Shown: positions 32,089 through 41,562, counted from the first letter of the stretch. The stretch is DNA of 64,000 nucleotides from Amycolatopsis camponoti (GCF_902497555.1 NZ_CABVGP010000002.1:3377385-3441384), one strand, 5' to 3'. The notes: generated by a model from the letters alone, not told the origin. Numbers and translations are program-made.

Positions 32089-33684
32089 CTACACGCTCGC
32101 TCCCTTGGGCTGGTACTGGGCTCGCAACGCCTTCTTGTCCGGCTTCCCCAGTCCCGTCATCGGCAGCGACGCCGCCACGATCACCTGCTTCGGCACGTGC
32201 ACCGGGCCCTTCCGCTCGCGCACCGCCGCCTGGATCTCGCCCGTCAGCTTCTCGACGGCGGCTTCGTCGGCGGGCGTGTCCGGGCGCAGGACCACCACCG
32301 CCGTCACCGCTTCGCCCCACTTGTCGTCCGGGGTGCCGATCACGCCCACCTGGGCGATCGCCGGGTGCTCCGCCACCACGTCCTCCACCTCGCGGGGGAA
32401 CACGTTGAACCCGCCCGTCACGATCATGTCCTTGACGCGGTCGACGATGAACCAGAAGCCGTCCTCGTCCTCGCGGGCGACGTCGCCGGTGTGGAGCCAG
32501 CCGTCGCGGAACGTCTCCGCCGTCACCTCCGGGAGGTTCCAGTAACCCGCCGCCAGCAGCGGGCCGGCCACGCAGATCTCGCCGGGTTCGCCGGGCGCGA
32601 CCGGGTTGCCGTCGGCATCGAGCAGTGCCGTGCGCAGGAAGGCCGACGGCCGTCCGCACGAGGACAGCCGTGCGTCGTCGTGGTCGCCCTTCGCCAGGTA
32701 GCTGATCGCCATCGGGGCCTCGGACTGGCCGTAGTACTGCGCGAAGATCGGCCCGAACCGGTCGATCGCCTCGCGTAGCCGCACCGGGTTGATCGACGCC
32801 GCCCCGTAGTACACCGTCTGCAGCGACGACAGGTCGCGCGTGCGCGAGTCGGGGTGGTCCATCAGGGCGTAGAGCATGGTCGGCACCAGCATGGTCGCCG
32901 TGATCCGCTCCTCCTCGATGATCCGCAGGACGCCGGCCGGGTCGAACTTCGGCACGACGACCAGGGACCCGCCCTTCAGCAGTGTCGGCGCGAAGAACGC
33001 CGCGCCGGCGTGGGAAAGCGGCGTGCAGATGAGGAACTTCGGCGCCTCGGGCCACTCCCACTCGGCGAGCTGGATCTGCGTCATCGTCGCCATCGCCTGC
33101 GCGGTGCCCATGACGCCCTTGGGCTTGCCGGTCGTCCCGCCGGTGTAGGTGATCGAGACGACCTGGTCCGGCGGCAGGTCGGCGGGGGCGAGCGGACGGG
33201 GGTCGAACTTCGCGGCGGTCGCGGTCAGGTCCGTGCCGACGTGGGCGAGCTGCTCGGGCACCGGCCCGATGGTGAGCACCTGGGTCAGCCCCGGCACCTT
33301 GTCCAGCAGGCCGAGCGCGCGCTCGACGAACATCGGCACCGGGTCGATGATCAGCGTGGTGATCCCGGCGTCGCCGAGGATGTAGGCGTGGTCGTCGAGC
33401 GAGCCGAGCGGGTGCAGCGCCGTCCGCCGCGACCCCTGCATCTGGCCGGCCGCGATGATCAGCAGGACCTCGGGGCGGTTCAGCGACAGCAGCGCCACCG
33501 CCGCCCCGGTGCCGGCCCCGAGCTCCTCGAACGCCTGGGCGTACTGGCTGACCTGCTCGGCGGTCCCGCCCCCGGTCATCGTGGTCTCGCCCAGCACCAT
33601 CACCGGCGCGTCCCGGTGGCGCTTCAGGGCGGAGACGACCAGATGCCCGAGGTGGTTCGGATACCGCATCGCCTGCTCGTCCAT
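32089..33684 (-). CDS. acyl-CoA synthetase (FadD-like, AMP-binding)
   Basis: A 531-residue adenylating enzyme. It has the P-loop-like ITYTGGTTGKPKGVMG, the AMP motif YYGQSEAP, the hinge WLHTGDVAREDEDGFWFIVDRVKDMIVTGG in outline and the catalytic Lys region LPMTGLGKPDKKAL. Members activate fatty or steroid-side-chain acids to CoA esters. The ATG at 33684 (GGAAGGG upstream) is preferred over GTG at 33699. It is convergent with the sigma factor gene and preceded by a KstR-like operator (33710-33723). Confidence 0.92.
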   Translation of the reverse strand: MDEQAMRYPNHLGHLVVSALKRHRDAPVMVLGETTMTGGGTAEQVSQYAQAFEELGAGTGAAVALLSLNRPEVLLIIAAGQMQGSRRTALHPLGSLDDHAYILGDAGITTLIIDPVPMFVERALGLLDKVPGLTQVLTIGPVPEQLAHVGTDLTATAAKFDPRPLAPADLPPDQVVSITYTGGTTGKPKGVMGTAQAMATMTQIQLAEWEWPEAPKFLICTPLSHAGAAFFAPTLLKGGSLVVVPKFDPAGVLRIIEEERITATMLVPTMLYALMDHPDSRTRDLSSLQTVYYGAASINPVRLREAIDRFGPIFAQYYGQSEAPMAISYLAKGDHDDARLSSCGRPSAFLRTALLDADGNPVAPGEPGEICVAGPLLAAGYWNLPEVTAETFRDGWLHTGDVAREDEDGFWFIVDRVKDMIVTGGFNVFPREVEDVVAEHPAIAQVGVIGTPDDKWGEAVTAVVVLRPDTPADEAAVEKLTGEIQAAVRERKGPVHVPKQVIVAASLPMTGLGKPDKKALRAQYQPKGASV

Positions 33685-33709
33685 CCCGGTCCCTTCCACG
33701 GCACAATAC

Positions 33710-33723
33710 TAGAACACGTTACT
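33710..33723. promoter_or_regulatory. KstR-like operator before the acyl-CoA synthetase
   Basis: TAGAACACGTTACT carries AAC-N2-GTT. The published KstR motif, from memory, centres on AACNNGTT in steroid-degradation promoters. It sits 26-39 bp upstream of the synthetase start. No other steroid gene is in the window, so this is a suggestion. Confidence 0.4.
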
Positions 33724-34170
33724 GTTTTCGGCACTATACCCGCACGGGGCAAGGGGTGTCCGGCTCCTGCTTCGGTGGAACAGGTTTCATGGGATGGGGT
33801 GGCCTACGCGCTGTGTCCTGCCGGACCGAGCCCGTCGCAGATCCGGCGATCCGGTTGAACAGCGTTCGCATAGGTGGTCGCGGGAAGTGCTTGTGCGACG
33901 GGGAGACGGCGGGACCGTCCACATCGGACACTGATACGATGGCCACCGCCCTTCGCCCTTCCGGTCCGGTAACGCCGCGGCAACGACCCGTCGTGGCACC
34001 GGGACGAAACCGGGCCGGAATGCTCACTTACCTGACAGACGCGGGTCCGGGATGCTCACCGCAGAAGAAAAAGGGCTTTCCGCGCCGAGACCTTGCGCCG
34101 GGCCTCCGGGTGGACGACTATCGCGTGACGTTATGCACGTGCAAGCGCACGAGCAAAGGGGGAGGTGCGG
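33724..34170. other. 450-bp intergenic region with no gene
   Basis: I see no convincing coding frame. It separates the acyl-CoA synthetase promoter from the sigma-fusion start at 34171 and probably holds the promoter of the latter. A GGGGGAG ribosome site lies at its end. Confidence 0.5.
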
Positions 34171-35439
34171 GTGACCGAGGTGGCACCGGCGGTGGCGGAG
34201 ACGGCGGACGTCCCGAGCGACGCGGTTCTGATCCAGGCGGTCCGCGGTGGCGACATCGCCGCGTACGGCCGGCTTTACGACCGGCACCTGGTCGCGGCCC
34301 GCCGCGTGGCGGCCACGATCGCGTCGGGCGAGGCGGAACGCGACGACCTCATCGCCGAAGGATTCACCCGCGTACTGCGGATTCTGCGTGCGGGCGAGGG
34401 TCCGGACGAAGAATTCCGCCCGTACCTCCTGACGACGATCCGGAACACGCTGATCAGCTGGCGCCGGCGCGACTCGGCCGTCTCGCTGGTGGCCGAGGTG
34501 CCGGACGTCCTGCCGAGCGAGGGCAGTGACGAGCCGGTGGACAGCCGGCTGCACGGCACCGTCGCCGCGGGCGCGTTCGCGAGCCTGCCCGAGCGGTGGC
34601 GGGCGGTGCTGTGGCGGACCGAGATCGAGGGCGACTCGCCCGCCAAGATCGCCGAGGACTTCGGGATGACGCCGAACGGCGTCGCCGCGCTGGCCTACCG
34701 CGCCCGGGAAGGGCTGCGGCAGGCGTACCTGGACCAGCACATCCCGGAAGCCCGGCGGCGCAACTGCCGGATCGTCTCGGGCCAGCTCTCCCGCTGGGTC
34801 CGCGACGGCGTCGGGGACCACAAGGCGCACCGGATCACGACCCACCTGGACCGCTGCCCGGACTGCCGGAAGCTGGCCACCGGCCTCCGTGAGCTCAACG
34901 AAGAACTGCCCGCCACCGTCGCCCCGCTGATCCTGGGCATCCCGCTCGTGACGCACTGGCTGACCACCACCGGCTCCCTTGCCTCGTCCGGGGCCGCCGC
35001 GAGCACCGGGGCCTCGGTGCTTTCGTGGGCCACGGCGGCGAAGGTGGCCGTCGCGAGCGCGGCACTGGTCACGACGGTGACCATCGGCGCGAGCAGCTCC
35101 GACGTGGCACCGCCGCCCCCGGCGACCGGCGCGGACGGAGCGACCACGCAGCCGGTGGGAACGCCGCGCGCGGCGGGTGTCCCGGGCGGCGGCGACCAGC
35201 GGCCGACCTCCGAAGCGCAGCTCACGTCGGCACCGCCCGCACCGGAGTCGTCCGCGGCAGAGCCGGCGGCCGAGGAGCAGGTCGTGACGACCGGAGCCGA
35301 CGGGAAGACCACCACGGACAAGCAAGCGGCCAAGGAATCCAAGCAGGCCGCGAAGGAGTCGAAGCAAGCCGCCAAGGAGTCGAAGCAGGCGGCGAAAGAG
35401 TCGAAGCAGGCGGAGAAGACGAAGGTGCCCACGAGCTGA
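34171..35439 (+). CDS. ECF sigma factor fused to zinc-finger anti-sigma-like and membrane part, with lysine-rich repeats
   Basis: A 422-residue fusion. Sigma region 2 (about 18-98), region 4 (about 130-190) and a zinc-binding anti-sigma motif (His225-x3-Cys229-xx-Cys232 in HLDRCPDC) come first. A hydrophobic segment (WATAAKVAVASAALVTTVTIG, about 286-306) is the likely membrane helix. An Ala/Pro-rich tail and four KQAAKES repeats (384-411) follow. Such fusions keep the sigma factor at the membrane until released by a stimulus. GGGGGAG precedes the GTG. The outer part would carry the repeats outside the cell. The inducing signal is unknown. Confidence 0.88.
   Translation: MTEVAPAVAETADVPSDAVLIQAVRGGDIAAYGRLYDRHLVAARRVAATIASGEAERDDLIAEGFTRVLRILRAGEGPDEEFRPYLLTTIRNTLISWRRRDSAVSLVAEVPDVLPSEGSDEPVDSRLHGTVAAGAFASLPERWRAVLWRTEIEGDSPAKIAEDFGMTPNGVAALAYRAREGLRQAYLDQHIPEARRRNCRIVSGQLSRWVRDGVGDHKAHRITTHLDRCPDCRKLATGLRELNEELPATVAPLILGIPLVTHWLTTTGSLASSGAAASTGASVLSWATAAKVAVASAALVTTVTIGASSSDVAPPPPATGADGATTQPVGTPRAAGVPGGGDQRPTSEAQLTSAPPAPESSAAEPAAEEQVVTTGADGKTTTDKQAAKESKQAAKESKQAAKESKQAAKESKQAEKTKVPTS
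35320..35403 (+). repeat. four tandem 21-bp repeats (KQAAKES)
   Basis: Four in-frame copies at 35320-35340, 35341-35361, 35362-35382 and 35383-35403 encode KQAAKES. A partial fifth (KQAEK) follows. Synonymous changes between copies show they are not an artefact. They may act as a flexible, cationic outer segment. Confidence 0.85.
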
Positions 35440-35464
35440 CCCGGCCCCGCGGTCGGGGGCCGGG
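35440..35464. terminator. hairpin terminator between convergent genes
   Basis: CCCGGCCCC pairs with GGGGCCGGG around a 7-nt loop, immediately after the sigma-fusion stop. It ends 8 bp before the sugar-dehydrogenase stop, so it serves both directions. Confidence 0.7.
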
Positions 35465-35472
35465 CCACCCGG

Positions 35473-37773
35473 TCAGCAGGGCTGCAGCAGCCAGCAGAGC
35501 CGGTACTTCGCCTGGTAGGTCGCGGCCGTCGCCGGGGCGACGATGTTCTGCGTCCGCGCCCCGCCGTGCGCCCAGCTCGAGAAGGCGTACTTCAGGTTGA
35601 GCGGCGGCAGGTTCTGCGGGCTGTCCGCGCTGATCGAGTTGGTCGAGCCGGCGATCACCGTCCGCGAGAACGGCGTGCGCTGCTGCGTCCCGCCGACCGT
35701 GAGCAGCGCCTGGTCCGGGCTCGACGTGAAGGTCAGCGCCACCGTCTTCGGCTGCAGGTCGACGGTCTTGGCGCCGGTTCGGCCGGTCGAGTCCGTCGCC
35801 GTCAAGGTGAGCTGCAGGTACGACGGGTACTCGTGGTCCGGTGCGACGAACGTGCCCGCGGCGACGCCCGGGAAGTCCTGGACGGTGTGCGTGTGGCAGG
35901 TGCCGTTGGCCGCGCAGTGCCGGATCGCGAGCCGCCAGGACAGCGCCGAGGGCGGCAGTTCGCCGTCCTGGGCGTCGATCGCCCGGCCGGAGAACGACAC
36001 GGTCTGGCCCACCGACCACGTCAGCGACGCGGCGGGCGCGTCGACCACCGGCACCGGGTCGAGCCCGGCGGGCGTCCCGGCCGTCACCCGGACCGTCGTG
36101 GTGGCCGTCGCGCCGTGGGAGTCGGTCACCCGCAGTCCGGCGTCGACCGCCGCGGCCGTGGTGTAGGTCCAGGTCGGGTCCGGCGCCGCCGAGTCGTCGT
36201 ACGCGCCGTCGGCGTCGAGGTCCCAGGCGTAGGTCAGGGTGTCACCGGCGTCCGGGTCGGTGGACCCGGTGCCGTCGAACCGGACGGTCAGCGGGGCGGG
36301 GCCGCTCGACGGCGTCGCAGTGGCCGACGCGACCGGCGGGCGGTTGGTACCGCCGGGGTAGCTCACGCGCCGGAGCTCGCCGCTGCCGAGCGCGACGTAG
36401 AAGACGTCGCCGCCGGGGCCGGTCAGCACCTGTACCGGCGTGTTCGCGCCGGTCACGAACGGGACCAGGCGGCTCGGGCTGGGCTGGCCGTTCGCCGTCT
36501 GCATCGCCCAGATGCAGCCGCGTGACGAGTCGGCGAAGAACAGCGCGCCGGCGTACGCGGCGGGGTAGTTGCTGCCCGACTCGAAGGCGATCCCGCTGAT
36601 CGACGAGCCGCCGGTGGGACAGGGATCGCCCGCCACGACCTTGGCGTTGTGGTTGTAGGCGTAGAACGGCGCCGCCTGCCCGCCCGCGGTGTACAGGGAT
36701 TCGCAGCGGTCGAGGTTCGCGCCGTCGTAGCCCGCTTGCCGCGCGGTGCCTTCGAAGCAGGGCCAGCCGAAGTTCTCCGCCACCGCGTCCCCGGCGTTCG
36801 CGACGCGGTTGATCTCCTCCCAGGTGTTCCAGCCGACGTCCCCGGCCCACAGCTCCCTCGTGCCGGGCCGGAACCCGAACCGGAACTGGTTGCGCGCGCC
36901 GTAGGCGATCACGCGCCGGGCGTTGGCGTCGGAGCTGCCGGCGAACGGGTTGCCGGGCAGCCCGTCCCCGGTGTCGGGGTCGAGGCGCAGGAGCGTGCCG
37001 TTGAGCAGCACCGGCTGCCCGGCCGCGCGGCGCGGCGACTGGGACCGCAGCGCGCCGCCTTCGGCGTTCGGCGGGGCGAGGTTCGTGCCGGCGGGGGACG
37101 GTGGGTCGGCGCAGGGGTTGCCGACCTGGCCGTAGTCGGCGAAGTTGAAGCTGGCGCCGTCCCCGCCGCCCGCGTACAGGGCGCCGTCCGGGCCGAAGGC
37201 CAGCGCGCCCACCGAGTGACTGGGGAACTGCTGGCACCAGCCGGTCACGAGGGGCTTCTCGCTGACGGCGGTGCCGTCCGGGCCCATGGTGAGCCGGGAG
37301 ATCCGGCCGGTGACGACGCAGCCCTGGTCGGTCGCGCCCGGCGGGGTCGGGCAGGCGTCGCCCCACTGCGGCGCGGTCCCGCCCGGCAGGGCGTCGAGGG
37401 TGTAGGAGACGTAGACGTACGGCCGGGCGGGGAACGCGGGGTCGACGGCCAGGCCGAGCAGGCCGCGGTCCCAGAAGTCCTGGGTCGGGGTCCGCAGGTC
37501 GGCGAACACGGTCGCGGTCGGGTCGGCGAGGGAGTCGAAGACCTTGACCAGGCCGCTCTTCTCGGCGACGAAGACCCGCCCGTCGGGGGCGAACGCCGCG
37601 GCGGTCGGCGAGGTCAGGCCCCCGATCGCGACGGTGTCGGTGAACCCGGTGGGCACGGCCCCGGCGGGGGTGGCGACGGCGACGGCCAGCGCACCGGCGA
37701 GCGGCACGACCACCGCGGTGGCCAGGGCGCGTCGTGATCTTCGGGGGAACAGGGGACGACGGAAGAGCATCAC
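35473..37773 (-). CDS. secreted PQQ-dependent sugar dehydrogenase (GSDH-like) with PKD domain
   Basis: A 766-residue exported protein. A signal peptide (residues 1-39, PAGA cleavage) is followed by a six-bladed beta-propeller (about 45-475) with GLTSPTAAAFAPDGRVFVAEK, AVDPAFPARPYVYVSYT, and a late EEINRVANAGDAVAENFGWPCFEG in outline. A PKD domain (about 485-570) and a C-terminal immunoglobulin-like region follow. The propeller is that of soluble glucose/sorbosone dehydrogenases (PQQ, Ca2+), acting on sugars outside the cell. The GTG at 37773 is retained, but an ATG one codon later would serve equally. Confidence 0.9.
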   Translation of the reverse strand: MMLFRRPLFPRRSRRALATAVVVPLAGALAVAVATPAGAVPTGFTDTVAIGGLTSPTAAAFAPDGRVFVAEKSGLVKVFDSLADPTATVFADLRTPTQDFWDRGLLGLAVDPAFPARPYVYVSYTLDALPGGTAPQWGDACPTPPGATDQGCVVTGRISRLTMGPDGTAVSEKPLVTGWCQQFPSHSVGALAFGPDGALYAGGGDGASFNFADYGQVGNPCADPPSPAGTNLAPPNAEGGALRSQSPRRAAGQPVLLNGTLLRLDPDTGDGLPGNPFAGSSDANARRVIAYGARNQFRFGFRPGTRELWAGDVGWNTWEEINRVANAGDAVAENFGWPCFEGTARQAGYDGANLDRCESLYTAGGQAAPFYAYNHNAKVVAGDPCPTGGSSISGIAFESGSNYPAAYAGALFFADSSRGCIWAMQTANGQPSPSRLVPFVTGANTPVQVLTGPGGDVFYVALGSGELRRVSYPGGTNRPPVASATATPSSGPAPLTVRFDGTGSTDPDAGDTLTYAWDLDADGAYDDSAAPDPTWTYTTAAAVDAGLRVTDSHGATATTTVRVTAGTPAGLDPVPVVDAPAASLTWSVGQTVSFSGRAIDAQDGELPPSALSWRLAIRHCAANGTCHTHTVQDFPGVAAGTFVAPDHEYPSYLQLTLTATDSTGRTGAKTVDLQPKTVALTFTSSPDQALLTVGGTQQRTPFSRTVIAGSTNSISADSPQNLPPLNLKYAFSSWAHGGARTQNIVAPATAATYQAKYRLCWLLQPC

Positions 37774-37896
37774 TCGAACTCCAGGTGCGCGGGGGACCGG
37801 GACCGTCCCCTATGGCGCCGGAAGTCCGATCGTTGTTACACCTCGGACCGGAAATGCACACGGCTGGCCCATCCTCGGGTGATCACTATGCACGGG

Positions 37897-37919
37897 GTGT
37901 ATAAACCGTAGCTATACAC
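37897..37919. promoter_or_regulatory. PadR operator, 7-bp inverted repeat
   Basis: GTGTATA and TATACAC flank a 9-bp centre, just before the PadR start at 37939. A further GTGTACA lies at 37923-37929. This overlaps the expected promoter and fits autoregulation. Confidence 0.7.
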
Positions 37920-37938
37920 TGCGTGTACAGTCGCCCGC

Positions 37939-38460
37939 ATGTCATTCGGACACACCCTGCTCGGGCTGCTCGAGAACGGCCCCCGGCACGGCTACGACCT
38001 GAAACGCGCTTACGACGACCGGTTCGGGCACGACCGCCGCGTCCACTACGGCCAGGTCTATTCGACCCTGGCCCGGCTGCTCAAGCAGGGACTCGTCGAG
38101 GCCGACGGCATCGAGGCCGGCGGCGGTCCCGAGCGCAAGCGCTACGCGATCACCGACGCGGGGGTCGCCGACGTCGGCAGCTGGCTGGCGACCCCGGAGA
38201 AGCCGGAGGCCTACCTGCAGAACACGCTCTACACCAAGGTCGTGCTCGCCCTGCTCTCCGGCCGTCCCGCCGCCGACGTCCTCGACGTCCAGCGCTCGGC
38301 CCACCTCGACGCCATGCGCGAGCTGACCCGCCGCAAGACCCGGGGCGACCTCGTCGACCAGCTGGTCTGCGACCACGCGCTGTTCCACCTGGAGGCCGAC
38401 CTCCGCTGGCTGGAGCTGACCGCGGCCCGGCTCGACCAGCTGGCGAAGGAGATCGCGTGA
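37939..38460 (+). CDS. PadR-family transcriptional regulator
   Basis: A 173-residue PadR protein. The winged helix starts LLGLLENGPRHGYDLKRAYDDRF, with VYSTLARLLKQGLVEADG as wing; a C-terminal dimer helix region follows. PadR proteins are autoregulated repressors of transporters. Its stop overlaps the ABC ATPase GTG, and the palindrome at 37897-37919 is the likely site, so this is a self-contained unit that is induced by a ligand, perhaps an antibiotic. Confidence 0.93.
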   Translation: MSFGHTLLGLLENGPRHGYDLKRAYDDRFGHDRRVHYGQVYSTLARLLKQGLVEADGIEAGGGPERKRYAITDAGVADVGSWLATPEKPEAYLQNTLYTKVVLALLSGRPAADVLDVQRSAHLDAMRELTRRKTRGDLVDQLVCDHALFHLEADLRWLELTAARLDQLAKEIA

Positions 38461-39146
38461 CCACCCCGGGGGACGTCCTGCTGGAGGCCGCCGAGGTGCG
38501 GAAGGCCTACGGCGCCACGGACGCGCTGACGTCGGCGAGCCTGCGGGTGCGCGCGGGGGAGGTCGTGGCGCTGATGGGCCCGTCGGGGGCGGGCAAGTCG
38601 ACGCTGCTGCACTGCCTGGCCGGGATCGTCCGGCCGGATGCCGGCGCGGTCCGCTACCAGGGCGCCGACCTCGCGTTGCTGTCCGACCGCGCGCGCTCGG
38701 CGTTGCGCCGCACCGACTTCGGGTTCGTCTTCCAGTTCGGCAGGCTCGTTCCGGAGCTGACCTGCCTGGAGAACGTGGCCCTGCCGCTGCGGCTCAACGG
38801 CGAGCGCGGCCGGGTCGCGGCCCGGCGGGCGCGGGACATGCTGGGCGAGCTCGGCCTGGCCGACGTGGCCGGCAAGCGGCCGGGCGAGGTGTCGGGTGGC
38901 CAGGGTCAGCGCGTGGCGATGGCCCGCGCGCTCGTGACCGGGCCGCGCGTCGTCTTCGCCGACGAGCCGACGGGCGCCCTCGACTCGCTCAACGGCGAGC
39001 AGGTCATGCAGCTGCTGACCACAGCGGCGCGCGACCGGGACGCGGCGGTGGTCCTGGTGACGCACGAACCCCGCGTCGCGGCCTACTCCGACCGCGAGGT
39101 CGTCGTCCGCGACGGCCGGACGCGGGAGCTCGAGGTGATCGGGTGA
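38457..39146 (+). CDS. ABC transporter ATP-binding protein (MacB/LolD type)
   Basis: A 229-residue ATPase. It has Walker A GPSGAGKST, the LolD/MacB-type Q-loop region VFQFGRLVPELTCLENVALPL in outline, signature VSGGQGQRVAMARAL and Walker B VVFADEPTGALD. The GTG start overlaps the PadR stop, and its stop overlaps the permease GTG. It pairs with the FtsX-like permease. Confidence 0.94.
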   Translation: MTTPGDVLLEAAEVRKAYGATDALTSASLRVRAGEVVALMGPSGAGKSTLLHCLAGIVRPDAGAVRYQGADLALLSDRARSALRRTDFGFVFQFGRLVPELTCLENVALPLRLNGERGRVAARRARDMLGELGLADVAGKRPGEVSGGQGQRVAMARALVTGPRVVFADEPTGALDSLNGEQVMQLLTTAARDRDAAVVLVTHEPRVAAYSDREVVVRDGRTRELEVIG

Positions 39147-41392
39147 TCCGCCGCTGGGTGGCCGACCTCGCCCTCGGGATGCGCCTCGCGCTGGGCGGCG
39201 GCGGGGCGCGGACCGCGCTGGTGCGGCTCACGTTGACGGCGGTCGGCGTCGGGCTCGGCGTCGCCGTCCTGCTCACCGCGACGTCGGTGCCGCACCTGCT
39301 CGGTGCCCGCGACGACCGGGCGAGCTCGCGCGTCCTCGCCCCGGGGACGGCCGCCGAAGGCGTCGACCCGATCCACGCCGTCACCCGGAACGACGAGTTC
39401 CGGGGCCGCGGCCTGCAGGGCGCCCTGGTGCAGCTCACCGGCCCGCACCCGCCCGCCGCGCCGGGCGTGGCCCGGTTGCCGGGGCCGGGGGAGGCCGTGC
39501 TGTCCCCGGCACTGGCGGAGCTGCTGCGGTCGCCGGACGGCGAGCTGTTGCGCTCGCGGCTTTCGCAGCGGGTGATCGGCACCATCGGCGACGCCGGGCT
39601 CACCGGCCCGAACGAACTGTTCTTCTACATCGGCTCCGACACCGTCGCGCAGCAGCCGGACACCGTCCTGGTCGGCCGGTTCGGGTACGAGACCTCCCGA
39701 CGTCCGCTGTCCTCGCTCGAGCTGCTGCTGGTCGTGGTGGGTGCGACGACCTGCCTGGTGCCGGTGTTCGTCTTCGTCGTCACCAGCACCCGGCTCGCGG
39801 CGGCGGCCCGGGACCGGCGGCTCGCCGCGCTGCGCCTGGTCGGCGCGGACCGCGGCCAGGTGCACCGGATCGCGGCCGGCGAGGCGCTGCTCGGTTCGTT
39901 CGCCGGCCTGCTCGCCGGCCTGGTGATGTTCCAGCTCATCCGCGTCCTCGTCCCGGCGATCACCGTGGACGCCTTCCGCGGCGGTCTCTTCGGCACCGAC
40001 GTCGTCCCCGACTGGCGGCTCGGCGTCCCGGCCCTGCTGGCGCTGCCGCTGCTGGCGTGCGCGGCCGCCGTGGTCGCGCTGCGGCCCGTCGTCATCGAGC
40101 CGCTGGGCGTCGAGCGGCGGGGGACGCGGAGCCGGCGGAAGCTGGCGTGGCGCCTGTTCCCCGCCGTCACGGGCGGCGTGTTGCTGCTGACCGGCCTGGG
40201 CGGCGACGGCGACGGCGCCGGCAACCCCGCCGTGATCGTCGGCGTCGTGCTCGTCCTCACGGCCGTGCCCCTCGTGCTGCCGTGGGTGGTCGAGCGGGTC
40301 GCGGGCCTGCTCGGCGGCGGTTCGCCGGCCTGGCTGCTGGCCGTCCGCCGCCTGCAGCTGGACAGCGCGACGGCGGCGCGCCTGGTCAGCGGCGTCGCCG
40401 TGGTGCTGGCCGGATCCATTGCGCTGCAAGGGGTCTACGACCGCGCCGAGAGCGAACGTCCCGTGCCGCGGCAAATCCGGGTGCTCGCGACCTACTACGC
40501 CACGAGCGTCGCCGACGGCGACGCGTTCGCCGCCGCCTTCCACGCGCTGCCCGGGCTGGGCGGCGTCCCGGTGCGGACCGGCGCCCTGCTCGAGACCGCG
40601 GCGGGGGACCGCGTCTCCGCCGTCGTCGAGAGCTGCCCGGCGCTGCGGGCCCGCGCGCGGATCGCGGACTGCCGCGACGGCGACGTCTACGCCGCGGCGA
40701 CCCTCGCCGACCGGGTGCCCGGGCAGGGGGATCACGTGTGGTTCTCCGAGGTCCGCCGCGCCCGCGCGATCGACCGTCCCCAGTGGACGCTGCCGGAGGT
40801 GCACCGCGTGCCGGTGTACGGGGACGGCGGGCTGGAGCTGCTCGTCACCCCGGGCGCGCTGGCGACGGCGTCCGGGGTCGGGCTGACGGTGAACGCGACC
40901 CTGCCGACCGCCGACCCGGACCTGGTGGAGCGCGTCCGGAACGTGGTGGGGTGGAACGGATCGGTGGACTCGCTCGGCACCGGGCGGGACGGCACCTCCG
41001 CGCTGATCACCCGGGTCCTGTCGGTCGGTTCGGTGCTGGTGCTGCTGTTCGTCGCGGGCAGCCTGCTCGTCGCCGCGTGGGAGCAGCTGCGGGAACGGCG
41101 GCGCAGCCTCGCCGCGCTGGCGGCGAACGGCGCCGGGCGCGGCGTGCTCGCCCGGTCGCTGGTGTGGCAGCTGGCGATCCCGGTGGCGGTCGCGGTGGTC
41201 GTCGCCGTGCCGGCCGGGCTGGCCCTCGACTGGCTGGTGCTCACGTTCGTGGTGCACCGGCCGATGGCGGCGGACGTGCCGGCGATCGCGCTCCTCGCGG
41301 CGACCGCGATCGCGGCGGTACTGTTCGTCACCGCGCTGACACTGCCCGCGTTGTGGCGGACGACGAACCTGGAGAATCTGCGCGAAGAATGA
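39143..41392 (+). CDS. FtsX-like ABC permease
   Basis: A 749-residue protein with about ten helices: one N-terminal, clusters around 195-330 and 330-420, and a C-terminal FtsX core (about 630-740). It matches MacB/FtsX permeases with a large extracytoplasmic domain and a VVGATTCLVPVFVFVV-type helix. It probably expels peptides or antibiotics, or removes lipoproteins. It is translationally coupled to the ATPase. The PadR unit controls it. Confidence 0.92.
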   Translation: MIRRWVADLALGMRLALGGGGARTALVRLTLTAVGVGLGVAVLLTATSVPHLLGARDDRASSRVLAPGTAAEGVDPIHAVTRNDEFRGRGLQGALVQLTGPHPPAAPGVARLPGPGEAVLSPALAELLRSPDGELLRSRLSQRVIGTIGDAGLTGPNELFFYIGSDTVAQQPDTVLVGRFGYETSRRPLSSLELLLVVVGATTCLVPVFVFVVTSTRLAAAARDRRLAALRLVGADRGQVHRIAAGEALLGSFAGLLAGLVMFQLIRVLVPAITVDAFRGGLFGTDVVPDWRLGVPALLALPLLACAAAVVALRPVVIEPLGVERRGTRSRRKLAWRLFPAVTGGVLLLTGLGGDGDGAGNPAVIVGVVLVLTAVPLVLPWVVERVAGLLGGGSPAWLLAVRRLQLDSATAARLVSGVAVVLAGSIALQGVYDRAESERPVPRQIRVLATYYATSVADGDAFAAAFHALPGLGGVPVRTGALLETAAGDRVSAVVESCPALRARARIADCRDGDVYAAATLADRVPGQGDHVWFSEVRRARAIDRPQWTLPEVHRVPVYGDGGLELLVTPGALATASGVGLTVNATLPTADPDLVERVRNVVGWNGSVDSLGTGRDGTSALITRVLSVGSVLVLLFVAGSLLVAAWEQLRERRRSLAALAANGAGRGVLARSLVWQLAIPVAVAVVVAVPAGLALDWLVLTFVVHRPMAADVPAIALLAATAIAAVLFVTALTLPALWRTTNLENLREE

Positions 41393-41443
41393 CCCGGCCG
41401 GCGGGCGGGTCCGGTTCTTTCCGGGCCCGCCGCCGGCCGTGGA

Positions 41444-41477
41444 GCCTTTTCGGTGGGCCGATTCCGCCCGAAAAGGC
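41444..41477 (+). terminator. hairpin terminator after the FtsX permease gene
   Basis: GCCTTTTCGG and CCGAAAAGGC form a perfect 10-bp stem around a 14-nt loop, 52 bp after the permease stop. A T-rich stretch follows only loosely (GCGCCCTTTCC). Confidence 0.65.
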
Positions 41478-41562
41478 GCCCTTTCCGCCGTTGTGGCGTT
41501 ATCCTCTTTCCGCGATCGTGAATACGTCGATATCCGCCGCCCCACGATTTCGAGGCAAGCAG

